The position numbers and the translations under genes are program-made. A stretch of 64,000 nucleotides of DNA, from the NCBI RefSeq assembly GCF_905397375.1, contig NZ_CAJPVG010000005.1:186001-250000 (forward strand). Reading direction: 5' to 3'. Source of the DNA: Ralstonia mannitolilytica. GTDB taxonomy: Bacteria; Pseudomonadota; Gammaproteobacteria; Burkholderiales; Burkholderiaceae. The notes below the pieces were generated by a model. That model had not been told where the DNA came from and did not search any database. It saw nothing but the letters and a program-made list of their open reading frames with translations. How positions within the stretch are numbered: the stretch's first letter is position 1; each line of letters opens with the position of its first letter. Positions 1-7,732 of this stretch are shown here, one piece after another.

Positions 1-5
1 GCACC

Positions 6-1526
6 ATGGCCATCGATTACCTCAAGAAAATCCTGACCGCGAAGGTCTATGACGTCGCGCAGGAAACCGAGCTCAAGTTCGCGCCGAACCTGTCGGCGCG
101 CACCGGCAACCGCGTCTACCTCAAGCGCGAGGATGACCAGCCGGTGTTCTCGTTCAAGCTGCGCGGCGCCTACAACAAGATGGCCTCGCTCACGCCGGCC
201 GAGCGCAAGCGCGGGGTGATTACGGCATCGGCGGGCAACCATGCCCAGGGGGTCGCCTTCAGCGCGGCGCGCATGGAATGCAAGGCGATCATCTGCATGC
301 CCGTGACGACGCCGCAGCTCAAGATCGACGGCGTGCGGTCGCGCGGCGGCGATTGGGTCGAGGTCGTGCTGCACGGCGAGAGCTACTCCGACGCCTACAA
401 CCACGCCGTCAAGCTGCAGGAAAAGCACGGCTACACCTTCGTGCACCCGTTCGACGACCCGGAAGTCATCGCCGGCCAGGGCACCATCGCCATGGAGATC
501 CTGCGCCAGCATCCGCAGCCGATCCATGCGATCTTCTGCGCGATCGGGGGCGGGGGGCTGATCTCGGGCATCGCGGCGTACGTCAAGGCCGTGCGGCCGG
601 ACATCAAGGTGATCGGCGTGCAGAGCGTCGAGTCCGATGCGATGGCGCGCTCGGTGGCCGCCGGCAAGCGCGTCGAACTGAAGGACGTGGGCCTGTTTGC
701 CGATGGCACGGCCGTCAAGCTGGTGGGCAAGGAGACCTTCCGCCTGACGCGCGAACTCGTCGACGAGATCCTCACCGTGGACACCGATGCGATCTGCGCG
801 GCGCTCAAGGATGTGTTCCAGGACACGCGCAGCCTGCTGGAGCCGTCGGGCGCGCTTGCCATCGCGGGCCTGAAGCTGTACGCCGAACAGAGCAAGCTGA
901 AGAACGAATCGCTGGTGGCCGTGGCCAGCGGCGCGAACATGAACTTCGACCGCCTGCGCTTCGTGGCCGAGCGCGCCGAAGTGGGCGAGGCGCGCGAAGC
1001 CGTGTTTGCCGTGACGATTCCGGAAGAGCGCGGCAGCTTCAAGCGCTTCTGCGAGCTGGTCGGCTGGTCGCGCAACGTGACGGAGTTCAACTACCGCATT
1101 GCCAGCAAGGACGCCGCGCACATCTTCGTGGGCGTGCAAATTGCGTCGCGCGCAGAGGGCGACAAGATCGCCGAGAACTTCCGCAAGCACGGATTCCCGA
1201 CGCTGGACCTCTCGAACGACGAACTCGCCAAGCAGCACATCCGCTACATGGTGGGCGGGCGCTCGCCGCTCGCCGAGAACGAACTGCTGTATCGCTTTGA
1301 ATTCCCCGAGCGGCCGGGCGCGCTGATGAAGTTCCTCTCGAGCATGAGCCCGAACTGGAACATCAGTCTGTTCCATTACCGGAACCAGGGGGCGGACTCG
1401 AGCAACATCCTCGTCGGCATCCAGGTGCCGAAGAACGAGAAGCGCGAGTTCAAGGCGTTCCTCGCCACGCTCGGCTATACCTATTGGGACGAGAGCGAAA
1501 ACCCCGTCTACAGCCTGTTTTTGTGA
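6..1526 (+). CDS. ilvA: Threonine ammonia-lyase (threonine dehydratase), biosynthetic
   Basis: PLP-dependent deamination of L-threonine to 2-oxobutanoate, the committed step of isoleucine synthesis in the cytoplasm. The 506-residue protein has the family's fold-type II catalytic part, with the PLP-lysine motif SFKLRGAYNK near residue 53 and the glycine-rich phosphate-binding loop GGGGL near residue 180. Two C-terminal ACT-like regulatory repeats (about 335-410 and 430-500) indicate the isoleucine-inhibited long form. The ATG lies five bases from the window edge, so its ribosome binding site cannot be seen. The stop overlaps the queF start by one base (TGATG), which suggests translational coupling. 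Confidence 0.95.
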   Translation: MAIDYLKKILTAKVYDVAQETELKFAPNLSARTGNRVYLKREDDQPVFSFKLRGAYNKMASLTPAERKRGVITASAGNHAQGVAFSAARMECKAIICMPVTTPQLKIDGVRSRGGDWVEVVLHGESYSDAYNHAVKLQEKHGYTFVHPFDDPEVIAGQGTIAMEILRQHPQPIHAIFCAIGGGGLISGIAAYVKAVRPDIKVIGVQSVESDAMARSVAAGKRVELKDVGLFADGTAVKLVGKETFRLTRELVDEILTVDTDAICAALKDVFQDTRSLLEPSGALAIAGLKLYAEQSKLKNESLVAVASGANMNFDRLRFVAERAEVGEAREAVFAVTIPEERGSFKRFCELVGWSRNVTEFNYRIASKDAAHIFVGVQIASRAEGDKIAENFRKHGFPTLDLSNDELAKQHIRYMVGGRSPLAENELLYRFEFPERPGALMKFLSSMSPNWNISLFHYRNQGADSSNILVGIQVPKNEKREFKAFLATLGYTYWDESENPVYSLFL

Positions 1527-2362
1527 TGCACAACCAACCCGAACATTCGCCGCTGGGCAAGACCTCCGCTTACAAGACGGAATACGACCCGAGCCTGCTC
1601 TTTCCCATTCCGCGCCAGGGCAAGCGCGACGAGATCGGCCTGCCCGCCGGCACCGCCCTGCCCTTCTTTGGCGTAGACCTGTGGAACCTGTATGAGCTGT
1701 CTTGGCTGAACCTCAAGGGCAAGCCGCAGGTGGCGGTGGGCACGGTGATCGTGCCGGCGGATTCGCCCAACATCGTAGAATCGAAGTCGTTCAAGCTCTA
1801 CCTGAACTCGTTCAACCAGACGAAGGTAGCTTCGCACGAAGCGCTGCAGCAGTTGATCCACCACGATCTGTCGGAGGCGTGCGGCGCGCCGGTGCAGGTG
1901 CGCATCGTGCCGCAGGAGGAGTTTGCGCGGCAGAAGATGGGTGAGCTCGACGGCCTGCTGCTTGATCGGCTGGACATCGAAACCGACATCTACCAGCCCG
2001 CTCCCGAACTGCTGCAGGCCGACGGGAACGAAAGCCCGGTGGAAGAAACGCTGGTCTCGCACCTGCTCAAGTCGAACTGCCTGGTGACGGGCCAGCCGGA
2101 TTGGGGCAGCGTGCAGATCCGCTACGTGGGTGCGCCGATCAACCAGGAAGGGCTGCTCAAGTACCTGATCTCGTTCCGCGAGCACAACGAGTTCCACGAG
2201 CAATGCGTGGAACGCATCTTTACCGACATCCTGCGCCAGTGCCGGCCGGTCAAGCTGGCCGTGTATGCCCGCTATACGCGGCGCGGCGGGCTCGACATCA
2301 ACCCGTTCCGCACGAACACCAATACGCCGTGGCCCGATAACCTGCGCAACGCACGTCAGTAA
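1526..2362 (+). CDS. queF: NADPH-dependent 7-cyano-7-deazaguanine (preQ0) reductase
   Basis: Reduces the nitrile of preQ0 to preQ1 in queuosine tRNA modification. The protein has 278 residues, the long two-domain form also found in E. coli. The substrate-binding ESKSFKLYLNSF stretch (85-96), the nucleophile Cys185 (SNCLVTGQPDWG) and general acid Asp192 are present. The ATG at 1526 overlaps the ilvA stop. An in-frame upstream start at 1484 would lie inside ilvA and is unlikely. A strong terminator follows directly, so ilvA-queF looks like the end of one transcription unit. Confidence 0.95.
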   Translation: MHNQPEHSPLGKTSAYKTEYDPSLLFPIPRQGKRDEIGLPAGTALPFFGVDLWNLYELSWLNLKGKPQVAVGTVIVPADSPNIVESKSFKLYLNSFNQTKVASHEALQQLIHHDLSEACGAPVQVRIVPQEEFARQKMGELDGLLLDRLDIETDIYQPAPELLQADGNESPVEETLVSHLLKSNCLVTGQPDWGSVQIRYVGAPINQEGLLKYLISFREHNEFHEQCVERIFTDILRQCRPVKLAVYARYTRRGGLDINPFRTNTNTPWPDNLRNARQ

Positions 2363-2388
2363 GCGCTGACGCTGCGCAAGACACGCCA

Positions 2389-2409
2389 GGCGCCTTCGGG
2401 CGCCTTTTT
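2389..2409 (+). terminator. Rho-independent terminator after queF
   Basis: GGCGCC stem, TTCG tetraloop, GGCGCC, then five T residues. It lies 27 bases after the queF stop. Confidence 0.85.
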
Positions 2410-2585
2410 GTTGCCCGGGCGATCCGCCGAACGGGCGCGCCGGCCTCGTCCGTTTTGTGGACGCCGGCGCCCTATCGTTTCACGCCCGCTCGCCTATAGT
2501 GGTATCCGCATTCCGCCACCCGGGGGAAATCGTGAAGGGCCCATCCGCGTTTCGTGGACAGGGCGCTCTCGACGGGGACATCGCC

Positions 2586-3896
2586 ATGAAGAACGCACCA
2601 TGGGGGCCGCTTCACGCGGTTGCGTGCGCATGCCTGCTGCTATGCGGCAGGTCGGCACTTGCACAAGCCAACGGGCCGGTGGACGACAAGCCGCCCAGCC
2701 TGGAAGCGCTGCAGCGCGAGCTTGCCGATACGCAGGCGCGCCTGCAGGAGCTCAAGCGCTCGATCCAGCAGCAGGAAGCGCATCTGCGGCGCATGCGGCG
2801 CGCGCTCGGCATGAGCGAAGGCCGGCTCGACACCGTGCGCGGTGCCGGGGCACCGGGCGCGGCGGGCGATGCGTCGGAGATCGCGCAGACCGATCAGCCG
2901 GCGGCCACCCCCGTCGGCAAACCGCCGGAGCCTTCCGACCAGCCGCCGCGCATCGCGCAGATCTTCGACGAGCCAAGCGCCCTGACACCACCGGGCAAGG
3001 TGGTCGTCGAGCCGTCATTGCAGATGGCCTATTCGTCGTCGGACCGCGTGGCACTGGTGGGCTACACCATCATCCCGGCGCTGCTCATCGGGCTGATCGA
3101 CGTACGACAAGTCAAGACGACCACGCTCACCGGTACGGTGGCCGTGCGCTATGGGCTCGCGCGACGCTGGGAACTGGAGGCGCGCGTGCCCTATGTCTAC
3201 AGCACGAGCGACACCGTCAGCCGCGAGCTGTTCACCGGCACGGCGACGGATAATGCGTTCAGCTCGCACGGGCACGGCATCGGCGATGTGGAGCTGACCG
3301 CGCGCTACCAGCTCAATGCGGGCGGCGTCGACAAGCCGTTCTACATCGGCTGGCTGCGCTTCAAGACGCGCACCGGCAAGGATCCGTTCGACGTCACCAC
3401 CGATTGCGTGACGCGCTGCGTGAGCAATACCACCGGCACCGGCCTGCCGCTGCAGCAGCCGACGGGCTCGGGGTTCTTCGCCGTACAGCCGGGGCTGACG
3501 TGGCTGTTCCCGACCGACCCCGCCGTGTTCTTCGGCAGCATCAGCTACCTGCACAACTTCGAGCGCAAGGATGTCAGCCTGAACCTCGTGGACGGCTCGA
3601 AGCAGTTCCTGGGCAACGTGAAGGCCGGCGACATCATCGGCCTGAACTTCGGCATGGGGCTGGCGCTGAACGAAAAGGCGTCGTTCTCCATCGGCTACGA
3701 CCAGAGCATCATCGCGCCGACCAAGCAGAACGGCCAACGCGTGCCGGGCTCGGTGCGAACCATTCTCGGCACATTGCTGGTCGGCTATTCGTACCGGCTC
3801 TCGCCCAAGATGACGCTGAACCTGTCGGTGGGTGCCGGCCTCACGCGCGACACGCCGGACCTGACCGTCACGCTGCGTCTGCCGATCCAGTTCTAG
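2586..3896 (+). CDS. Outer-membrane beta-barrel protein with N-terminal coiled coil, FapF-like
   Basis: Predicted outer-membrane pore of 436 residues. The start at 2586 (MKNAPWGPLH) is preceded by a GGGGA element and begins a signal peptide (about 1-27). A heptad-like, charged coiled coil follows (about 38-75), then a Pro/Ala-rich linker to about 135, then alternating beta-strand sequence to a C-terminal Phe (RLPIQF). This signal peptide / coiled coil / linker / barrel order and the length match FapF, the amyloid-secretion channel of Pseudomonas Fap systems. The neighbouring C39-like peptidase and low-complexity secreted proteins support the link. A Cys pair (DCVTRC) sits in one probable loop. 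An in-frame start at 2457 would place non-signal sequence first and is rejected. Identity as FapF is inferred from architecture; a generic porin-like transporter is the alternative. Confidence 0.6.
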   Translation: MKNAPWGPLHAVACACLLLCGRSALAQANGPVDDKPPSLEALQRELADTQARLQELKRSIQQQEAHLRRMRRALGMSEGRLDTVRGAGAPGAAGDASEIAQTDQPAATPVGKPPEPSDQPPRIAQIFDEPSALTPPGKVVVEPSLQMAYSSSDRVALVGYTIIPALLIGLIDVRQVKTTTLTGTVAVRYGLARRWELEARVPYVYSTSDTVSRELFTGTATDNAFSSHGHGIGDVELTARYQLNAGGVDKPFYIGWLRFKTRTGKDPFDVTTDCVTRCVSNTTGTGLPLQQPTGSGFFAVQPGLTWLFPTDPAVFFGSISYLHNFERKDVSLNLVDGSKQFLGNVKAGDIIGLNFGMGLALNEKASFSIGYDQSIIAPTKQNGQRVPGSVRTILGTLLVGYSYRLSPKMTLNLSVGAGLTRDTPDLTVTLRLPIQF

Positions 3897-3897
3897 C

Positions 3898-4443
3898 TCA
3901 GTGCAGCAGGGTGACGACGTTGGCCAGGGCACCCTGCAGTACGTTGGAGAGATTCAGCTGCCGGAACTGCGGCAGGCTGTTGACCGCTGCGTTGATCGTC
4001 GTCACGGCTTGCAACGTCTGGTTGTTCAGACTGTTCTGGATGACCGTGGCCGCTGCAGCCGCGCCGGCGCCCACATCGGGCGGCGCGACATTGTTCGGGC
4101 CGTTCTGCACGAGGTTGACCGTGTTGACCACCGAGGCCAGTTGCTGCGCCTGCGTGGCCGTCATGCGTGCCACGTCGGGGATGTTCACCGATGCGCTCGC
4201 CATCAGCTCGCCGTTGATGTAGACCGCGCGGTCGATGCCGAACGAGATGTGCAGCCCTGCAAGCGCGGGCACATCGAAGCCGCCGCGCATGTCGTCGAGC
4301 TTGTCTTCGGACACGGCGTGCCAGGCATGGACCGGGTTGTTGTCCATGCTGTCCATGCCGGCCGCACACGCATGCCCGGCCGCAGCCAGCGCAAGCCATC
4401 CTGCACATCCCGCAGCCCGCGCCACCTTGCCAAACCGCTTCAT
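3898..4443 (-). CDS. Secreted 181-residue protein with internal double-glycine motif
   Basis: Unrecognised by name. The start at 4443 has a good AGGAGG six bases upstream. A signal peptide spans about 1-28. Residues 44-55 read VSEDKLDDMRGG, which matches the double-glycine leader consensus LSxxELxxIxGG recognised by C39 peptidases; such a peptidase is encoded next door. The rest is Ala/Asn/Gln/Val-rich, with the segment TVIQNSLNNQTLQ that resembles segments in the other two secreted proteins of the cluster. It is the last gene of the - strand group and its stop faces the beta-barrel gene with a one-base gap. A role as a minor fibre subunit or chaperone of a Fap-like system is inferred. Confidence 0.75.
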   Translation of the reverse strand: MKRFGKVARAAGCAGWLALAAAGHACAAGMDSMDNNPVHAWHAVSEDKLDDMRGGFDVPALAGLHISFGIDRAVYINGELMASASVNIPDVARMTATQAQQLASVVNTVNLVQNGPNNVAPPDVGAGAAAAATVIQNSLNNQTLQAVTTINAAVNSLPQFRQLNLSNVLQGALANVVTLLH

Positions 4444-4488
4444 GATGCCCTCCTGCCCGACCAGCGAATGAGCACCCGCAAACGACGC

Positions 4489-5169
4489 TCAGAAGTCGGA
4501 CGGACCATGCTTGGGAACGACGATGTTGCCCAGGCCGCTGCGGTCCATGCCTTCCTCCAGCGGCGCACGCGGTGCCACGCGCCAGTCCGATGAAGCGTTG
4601 AACGTCGCCCCCGCCTCGCGGTTGTGGACGACGAACAGCAAATGGTTGTCCCACATGCTCTCGAAGCTCGCACGCGGAATCGCACGCGTGCCCATGGCCG
4701 GATCGCCCACGAGCACGCGCCCTTCCTGCACGCCCTTGACCACCACGAAGTGGTGATAGCCGTTCTCGGTCAACAGCACGATGGCCGGCAAGTGGGCGTC
4801 CTTCAATGCATCCAGCGGCTGCTCGAAACCATCCGCCTCAAAGCCCAGAGAGGCCAGATAGCGTTTGATGTCGAGCAGCGAAAAGCCTTCTCGCCGGATC
4901 TTCTCCTGGTTGCCATGCTCGTACATGGCCTGGAACACGGTCTGCTCGCTCACGGGGTAGCCGTACTGATACGTGAGCAGCGTCGCCACCGCGGCCGACC
5001 CGCAACTGAAGTCGAAACGCTGATGCACGGTGCGCAGGTAGCGCGCGGCCTTCATGCTCGTCACCGGCACGGCATAGGTGCCGCCGCCCGTGCCGAGCAT
5101 GTCGATCGCGCCCGCCCACGCGGGCCCGCACGCCAGCGCCATCAGCACCGCACCCAGCGTCTTGCGCAT
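4489..5169 (-). CDS. Stand-alone C39-type cysteine peptidase, FapD-like
   Basis: Predicted periplasmic peptidase of 226 residues. A signal peptide covers about 1-19. The peptidase C39 core includes the nucleophile in DFSCGSAA (Cys56), the histidine in HHFVVVKG (His140) and the aspartate in GDPAMGTR (Asp156). There is no ABC or membrane domain, unlike bacteriocin exporters, which is the arrangement of FapD. AAGGA lies seven bases before the ATG at 5169; ATG 5172 and GTG 5184 are alternatives. It sits between the two genes encoding double-glycine-motif proteins, which are its likely substrates (inference). Confidence 0.85.
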   Translation of the reverse strand: MRKTLGAVLMALACGPAWAGAIDMLGTGGGTYAVPVTSMKAARYLRTVHQRFDFSCGSAAVATLLTYQYGYPVSEQTVFQAMYEHGNQEKIRREGFSLLDIKRYLASLGFEADGFEQPLDALKDAHLPAIVLLTENGYHHFVVVKGVQEGRVLVGDPAMGTRAIPRASFESMWDNHLLFVVHNREAGATFNASSDWRVAPRAPLEEGMDRSGLGNIVVPKHGPSDF

Positions 5170-5188
5170 CATTCCGTCCTTCACAAGC

Positions 5189-5623
5189 TCAAGGCCGGAA
5201 CTGCACGTTGACGATGGTGGCGTTCTGGATCAGCACGTTCGCTCCGCTGTTCTGGATGACCGTGGGGATCCCGCTGGCATTGGCAAACGAGCCGTCGCGC
5301 ACGATGTTCGACCCCGTCGCCACGTTCACGGCGGCGTTGTCGCTCACAGTACCCGACAGGCGCGCGTCATTGACGGTCTGGTAGAGATCCTGCGTGCCGC
5401 CGCGATAGCTGTCGAGCCGATCTGCGCCCACCGCATGACCGAACCCAGGCACCGACACGGCCGCGGCGACCGGGGGACGCGCCGCTTCCGTGTTGGCGAC
5501 CTGCGCACCGTCTGCGATCGGCACATCGTCCGCTGCCATCGCTGCTGCCGCTGGCCACACTGCCAGGCCGCATGCCAGCCACCATGCCGCCCATCCTGCT
5601 GTGGTTCTTCTGTCGGATCGCAT
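5189..5623 (-). CDS. Secreted 144-residue protein with internal double-glycine motif
   Basis: Unrecognised by name. The start at 5623 follows AGGAG with nine bases of spacing. A signal peptide covers about 1-31. Residues 65-76 read VGADRLDSYRGG, which fits the C39 double-glycine pattern, so about 68 residues would remain after cleavage. The C-terminal part is Asn/Val/Ala-rich and ends in TVIQNSGANVLIQNATIV, a motif shared with the large Gly-rich protein upstream. The C39-like peptidase gene starts 19 bases downstream, so the two are probably co-transcribed. It could be a small subunit or nucleator of an extracellular fibre. Confidence 0.75.
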   Translation of the reverse strand: MRSDRRTTAGWAAWWLACGLAVWPAAAAMAADDVPIADGAQVANTEAARPPVAAAVSVPGFGHAVGADRLDSYRGGTQDLYQTVNDARLSGTVSDNAAVNVATGSNIVRDGSFANASGIPTVIQNSGANVLIQNATIVNVQFRP

Positions 5624-5746
5624 CGAGTGTCTCCTCTACGCTCCAACTGCGGGCCGGACCGCCGCTGCAGTCCGGCCCCATCCACCGTCATGCGCGAAGC
5701 TTCATCGCTTGCGCCGCGGCACTTCCCCGCTCATGCCCGTACCGGG

Positions 5747-7033
5747 CTACTTGCCCACATTCAGGTTGGCCTGCACGTTGATGCTTTGCTGGATGAGGGA
5801 AGCGAAGCCGCTGTTCTGGTTCGCCACCATCACGCCTGCTGCAGACTGGCCGACGCTGGTCATGGCGTTGGACATGTTGAACGTGCCTGCATCCACCACG
5901 ACCGTACCGCCAGCGCCGCCCGTGCCACCGACCGCGCCATTGCCGACGCCGCCGTTGCCAACGCCGCCGGCACCGCCGGCCGCGCCGACTGCACCCACGG
6001 CGCCGTTGCCTGCCGTTGTCGACGCGGAGCCGTTGGTAGCGCTGCCGTTGGTGGCGCTGCCGCTGGCCCCACCCGTGCCTGCCACGTTGGTGGCTGCACC
6101 GCCGGCGGCGCCCGCACCGCCCGTGCTTGTGCCGGTGGCGCTGCTCGTGCCCGTGCCCGCACCCGCGGAGGCCGTGGCCGTGCCGCTGGTGGTGGCCCCG
6201 CCAGCCCCGCCCGCTCCGCCGGCCGATGCGCCGCCGCCCGTGGCCGCGCCAGTGCCGCGATGGCGGTTCGCATCCCCACCGCTGGCGCTGGATGTGCCGC
6301 CCGCTCCGCCGCCACCGCCACCAGCTGCGCTGGTGCTGCCTGCTGCGCCGCCAAGCCCTGCGCCCAGGCTGGCAGACAGCGTGCCGGAGCTGCCGCCGTT
6401 ACCGCCGCCACCGGCATCGCCAGCGGCATTGCCGCCATTGCCGCCGTTGCCCGCCACGGCACCGCCGTTGGTCGCGCTGCCGTGCGTGACGCTGCCCGAG
6501 CTGCCGCCCGCGCCACCGCTGCCGCCGGCGCCGCCCGCACCACCGCTGCCGCCGGCGCCCGTGCCGCCGTAGCCATATCCGCCACGCCCGCCGGCGCCGC
6601 CATTGGCCGACCCGCCATTGTTGGTAGCGACATTGCCGATGCCCGATACGCTGATGTTGGTCACGGCGCCGTCGAGCTTGGAGACGGCAATCGCCTTGCT
6701 GGTGTTGAAGGAGTTGGTGAACGTTGCCGTCGCCGTGCCGCCGTTGTTGGCAGCTGCGGTGCCGTAGCCGTCAGCGTTGGCCCAGCCGCTGTTGTCGCGG
6801 TTGCTGCCCTGGCTTTGGTTGTTGTGCTGATTCGAGTTGTCGGTTGCCGTGGTGGTTGTGGTGGTTGCCGTGCTCGTCGTCGTGTCTGTGCTGGTATTGG
6901 TTCTGGTGATGGTCGACGTGTTGGTCTGGGTCTTGTCGCCCGCGCCGGACGCCGTATTCCCGATGTCGGCCCATGCAACGCCAGAGACCCCCAATCCCAT
7001 GGCGATCGCGGTGGCCAGTAAGGTCTTCTTCAT
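5747..7033 (-). CDS. Secreted glycine-rich low-complexity protein, candidate fibre subunit or adhesin
   Basis: Protein of 428 residues. MKKTLLATAIAMGLG begins a clear signal peptide (1-22), and GGAG six bases before 7033 supports this start over ATG 7045. A Thr/Ser/Asn/Gln-rich segment (about 30-105) is followed by a region with a nearly uniform hydrophobic/Asn pattern (105-138). Next come about 230 residues dominated by GGAGG, GGNGG and GAT-type repeats (139-375). A distinct C-terminal domain (about 376-428) contains NQNSGFASLIQQ. It is the first gene of the - strand cluster and the most plausible major structural product. Sequence-level homology to FapC or to PGRS-type proteins cannot be claimed from composition alone. 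Confidence 0.8.
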   Translation of the reverse strand: MKKTLLATAIAMGLGVSGVAWADIGNTASGAGDKTQTNTSTITRTNTSTDTTTSTATTTTTTATDNSNQHNNQSQGSNRDNSGWANADGYGTAAANNGGTATATFTNSFNTSKAIAVSKLDGAVTNISVSGIGNVATNNGGSANGGAGGRGGYGYGGTGAGGSGGAGGAGGSGGAGGSSGSVTHGSATNGGAVAGNGGNGGNAAGDAGGGGNGGSSGTLSASLGAGLGGAAGSTSAAGGGGGGAGGTSSASGGDANRHRGTGAATGGGASAGGAGGAGGATTSGTATASAGAGTGTSSATGTSTGGAGAAGGAATNVAGTGGASGSATNGSATNGSASTTAGNGAVGAVGAAGGAGGVGNGGVGNGAVGGTGGAGGTVVVDAGTFNMSNAMTSVGQSAAGVMVANQNSGFASLIQQSINVQANLNVGK

Positions 7034-7732
7034 AACGCACTCCATAAAGGTGAGAGGGACGGCGGGAAGCGCAGCCGCTCAGGCCGGTGCGCCTTGCCTG
7101 TGGGAAAAACATGACCCACCCCGGGGCGCCTCGTTTGCATAATCGGTGCCATCCTGGCGGCCGGCTCCACGTGCCCGTCCTAAGCGATTGAAAACGCGAA
7201 ACATTCACCGGCGGCCCGCCCATGTGCCCGGGGCTTGGGGTGCAATGCTGTTGTGGCGGGTCACTTTTGGAGGTCCGCTTGCACCCGTTCGGTTTCAGCG
7301 CCGATACACCGCCGTGGCCCGCGCGCGATCACGGCATCCATGGGTTTGCGCGAAGAGGCAAGCCGCACGCGAGATTGGCGCGGCCACGGTGTCCGGGAGG
7401 GGCGATTCGGAAGGTGTTTCAGCGGTGATACATCGGCGCATCGTCGCTCACATTGCGTGAGCGACGGGGCACGGCCGCCCGGCCTCCGGTGGCGCACGTC
7501 GCGTGCGGTGGCACGCCGCGATGAGACGCACATCGCCCGCGCACAAGCTTGCGTTTCTGCTCGACTGCGAGCGCTTCCTATCGCGAAGACGCATGCGGCA
7601 AACGCGTCTCGGTTTCTACGCCGGGCGCCCATGCGGGCGGAAAGCAACCGCGCGCGGCCAGCATCGTCATGACAGCGATGCGCCGCCGCGCGCGACCCGT
7701 TCGCATTTCAACCGCGAAACCGCAAGCCCGGT
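7034..7732. other. Intergenic region of about 700 bases, no credible gene
   Basis: This divider lies between the 5' end of the Gly-rich protein gene and the 3' end of the acyl-CoA synthetase gene. Open frames on both strands here are Arg/His/Ala-rich and look like GC-driven shadows. It must hold the promoter of the - strand cluster, but I see no convincing -35/-10 pair. It contains one perfect ten-base-pair hairpin at 7442-7466. Confidence 0.6.
7442..7466. repeat. Perfect inverted repeat, 10-bp arms
   Basis: CGTCGCTCAC, five-base loop, GTGAGCGACG. No T-tract follows on either strand, so it is not a standard terminator. It could be a protein-binding site or part of a small RNA. Confidence 0.6.

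Noticed and set aside
5078..7021. Long + strand frame (647 codons) opposite the Gly-rich protein
   Set aside because: Mirror of a repetitive Gly/Ala gene; its Ala/Arg/Val-rich translation has no start signal, and the - strand product has a signal peptide and a good ribosome binding site.
7235..7672. Open frames on both strands in the 7.0-7.7 kb gap
   Set aside because: Arg/His/Ala-rich composition, no ribosome binding site and overlapping frames in all phases, as expected from GC-rich noncoding DNA.
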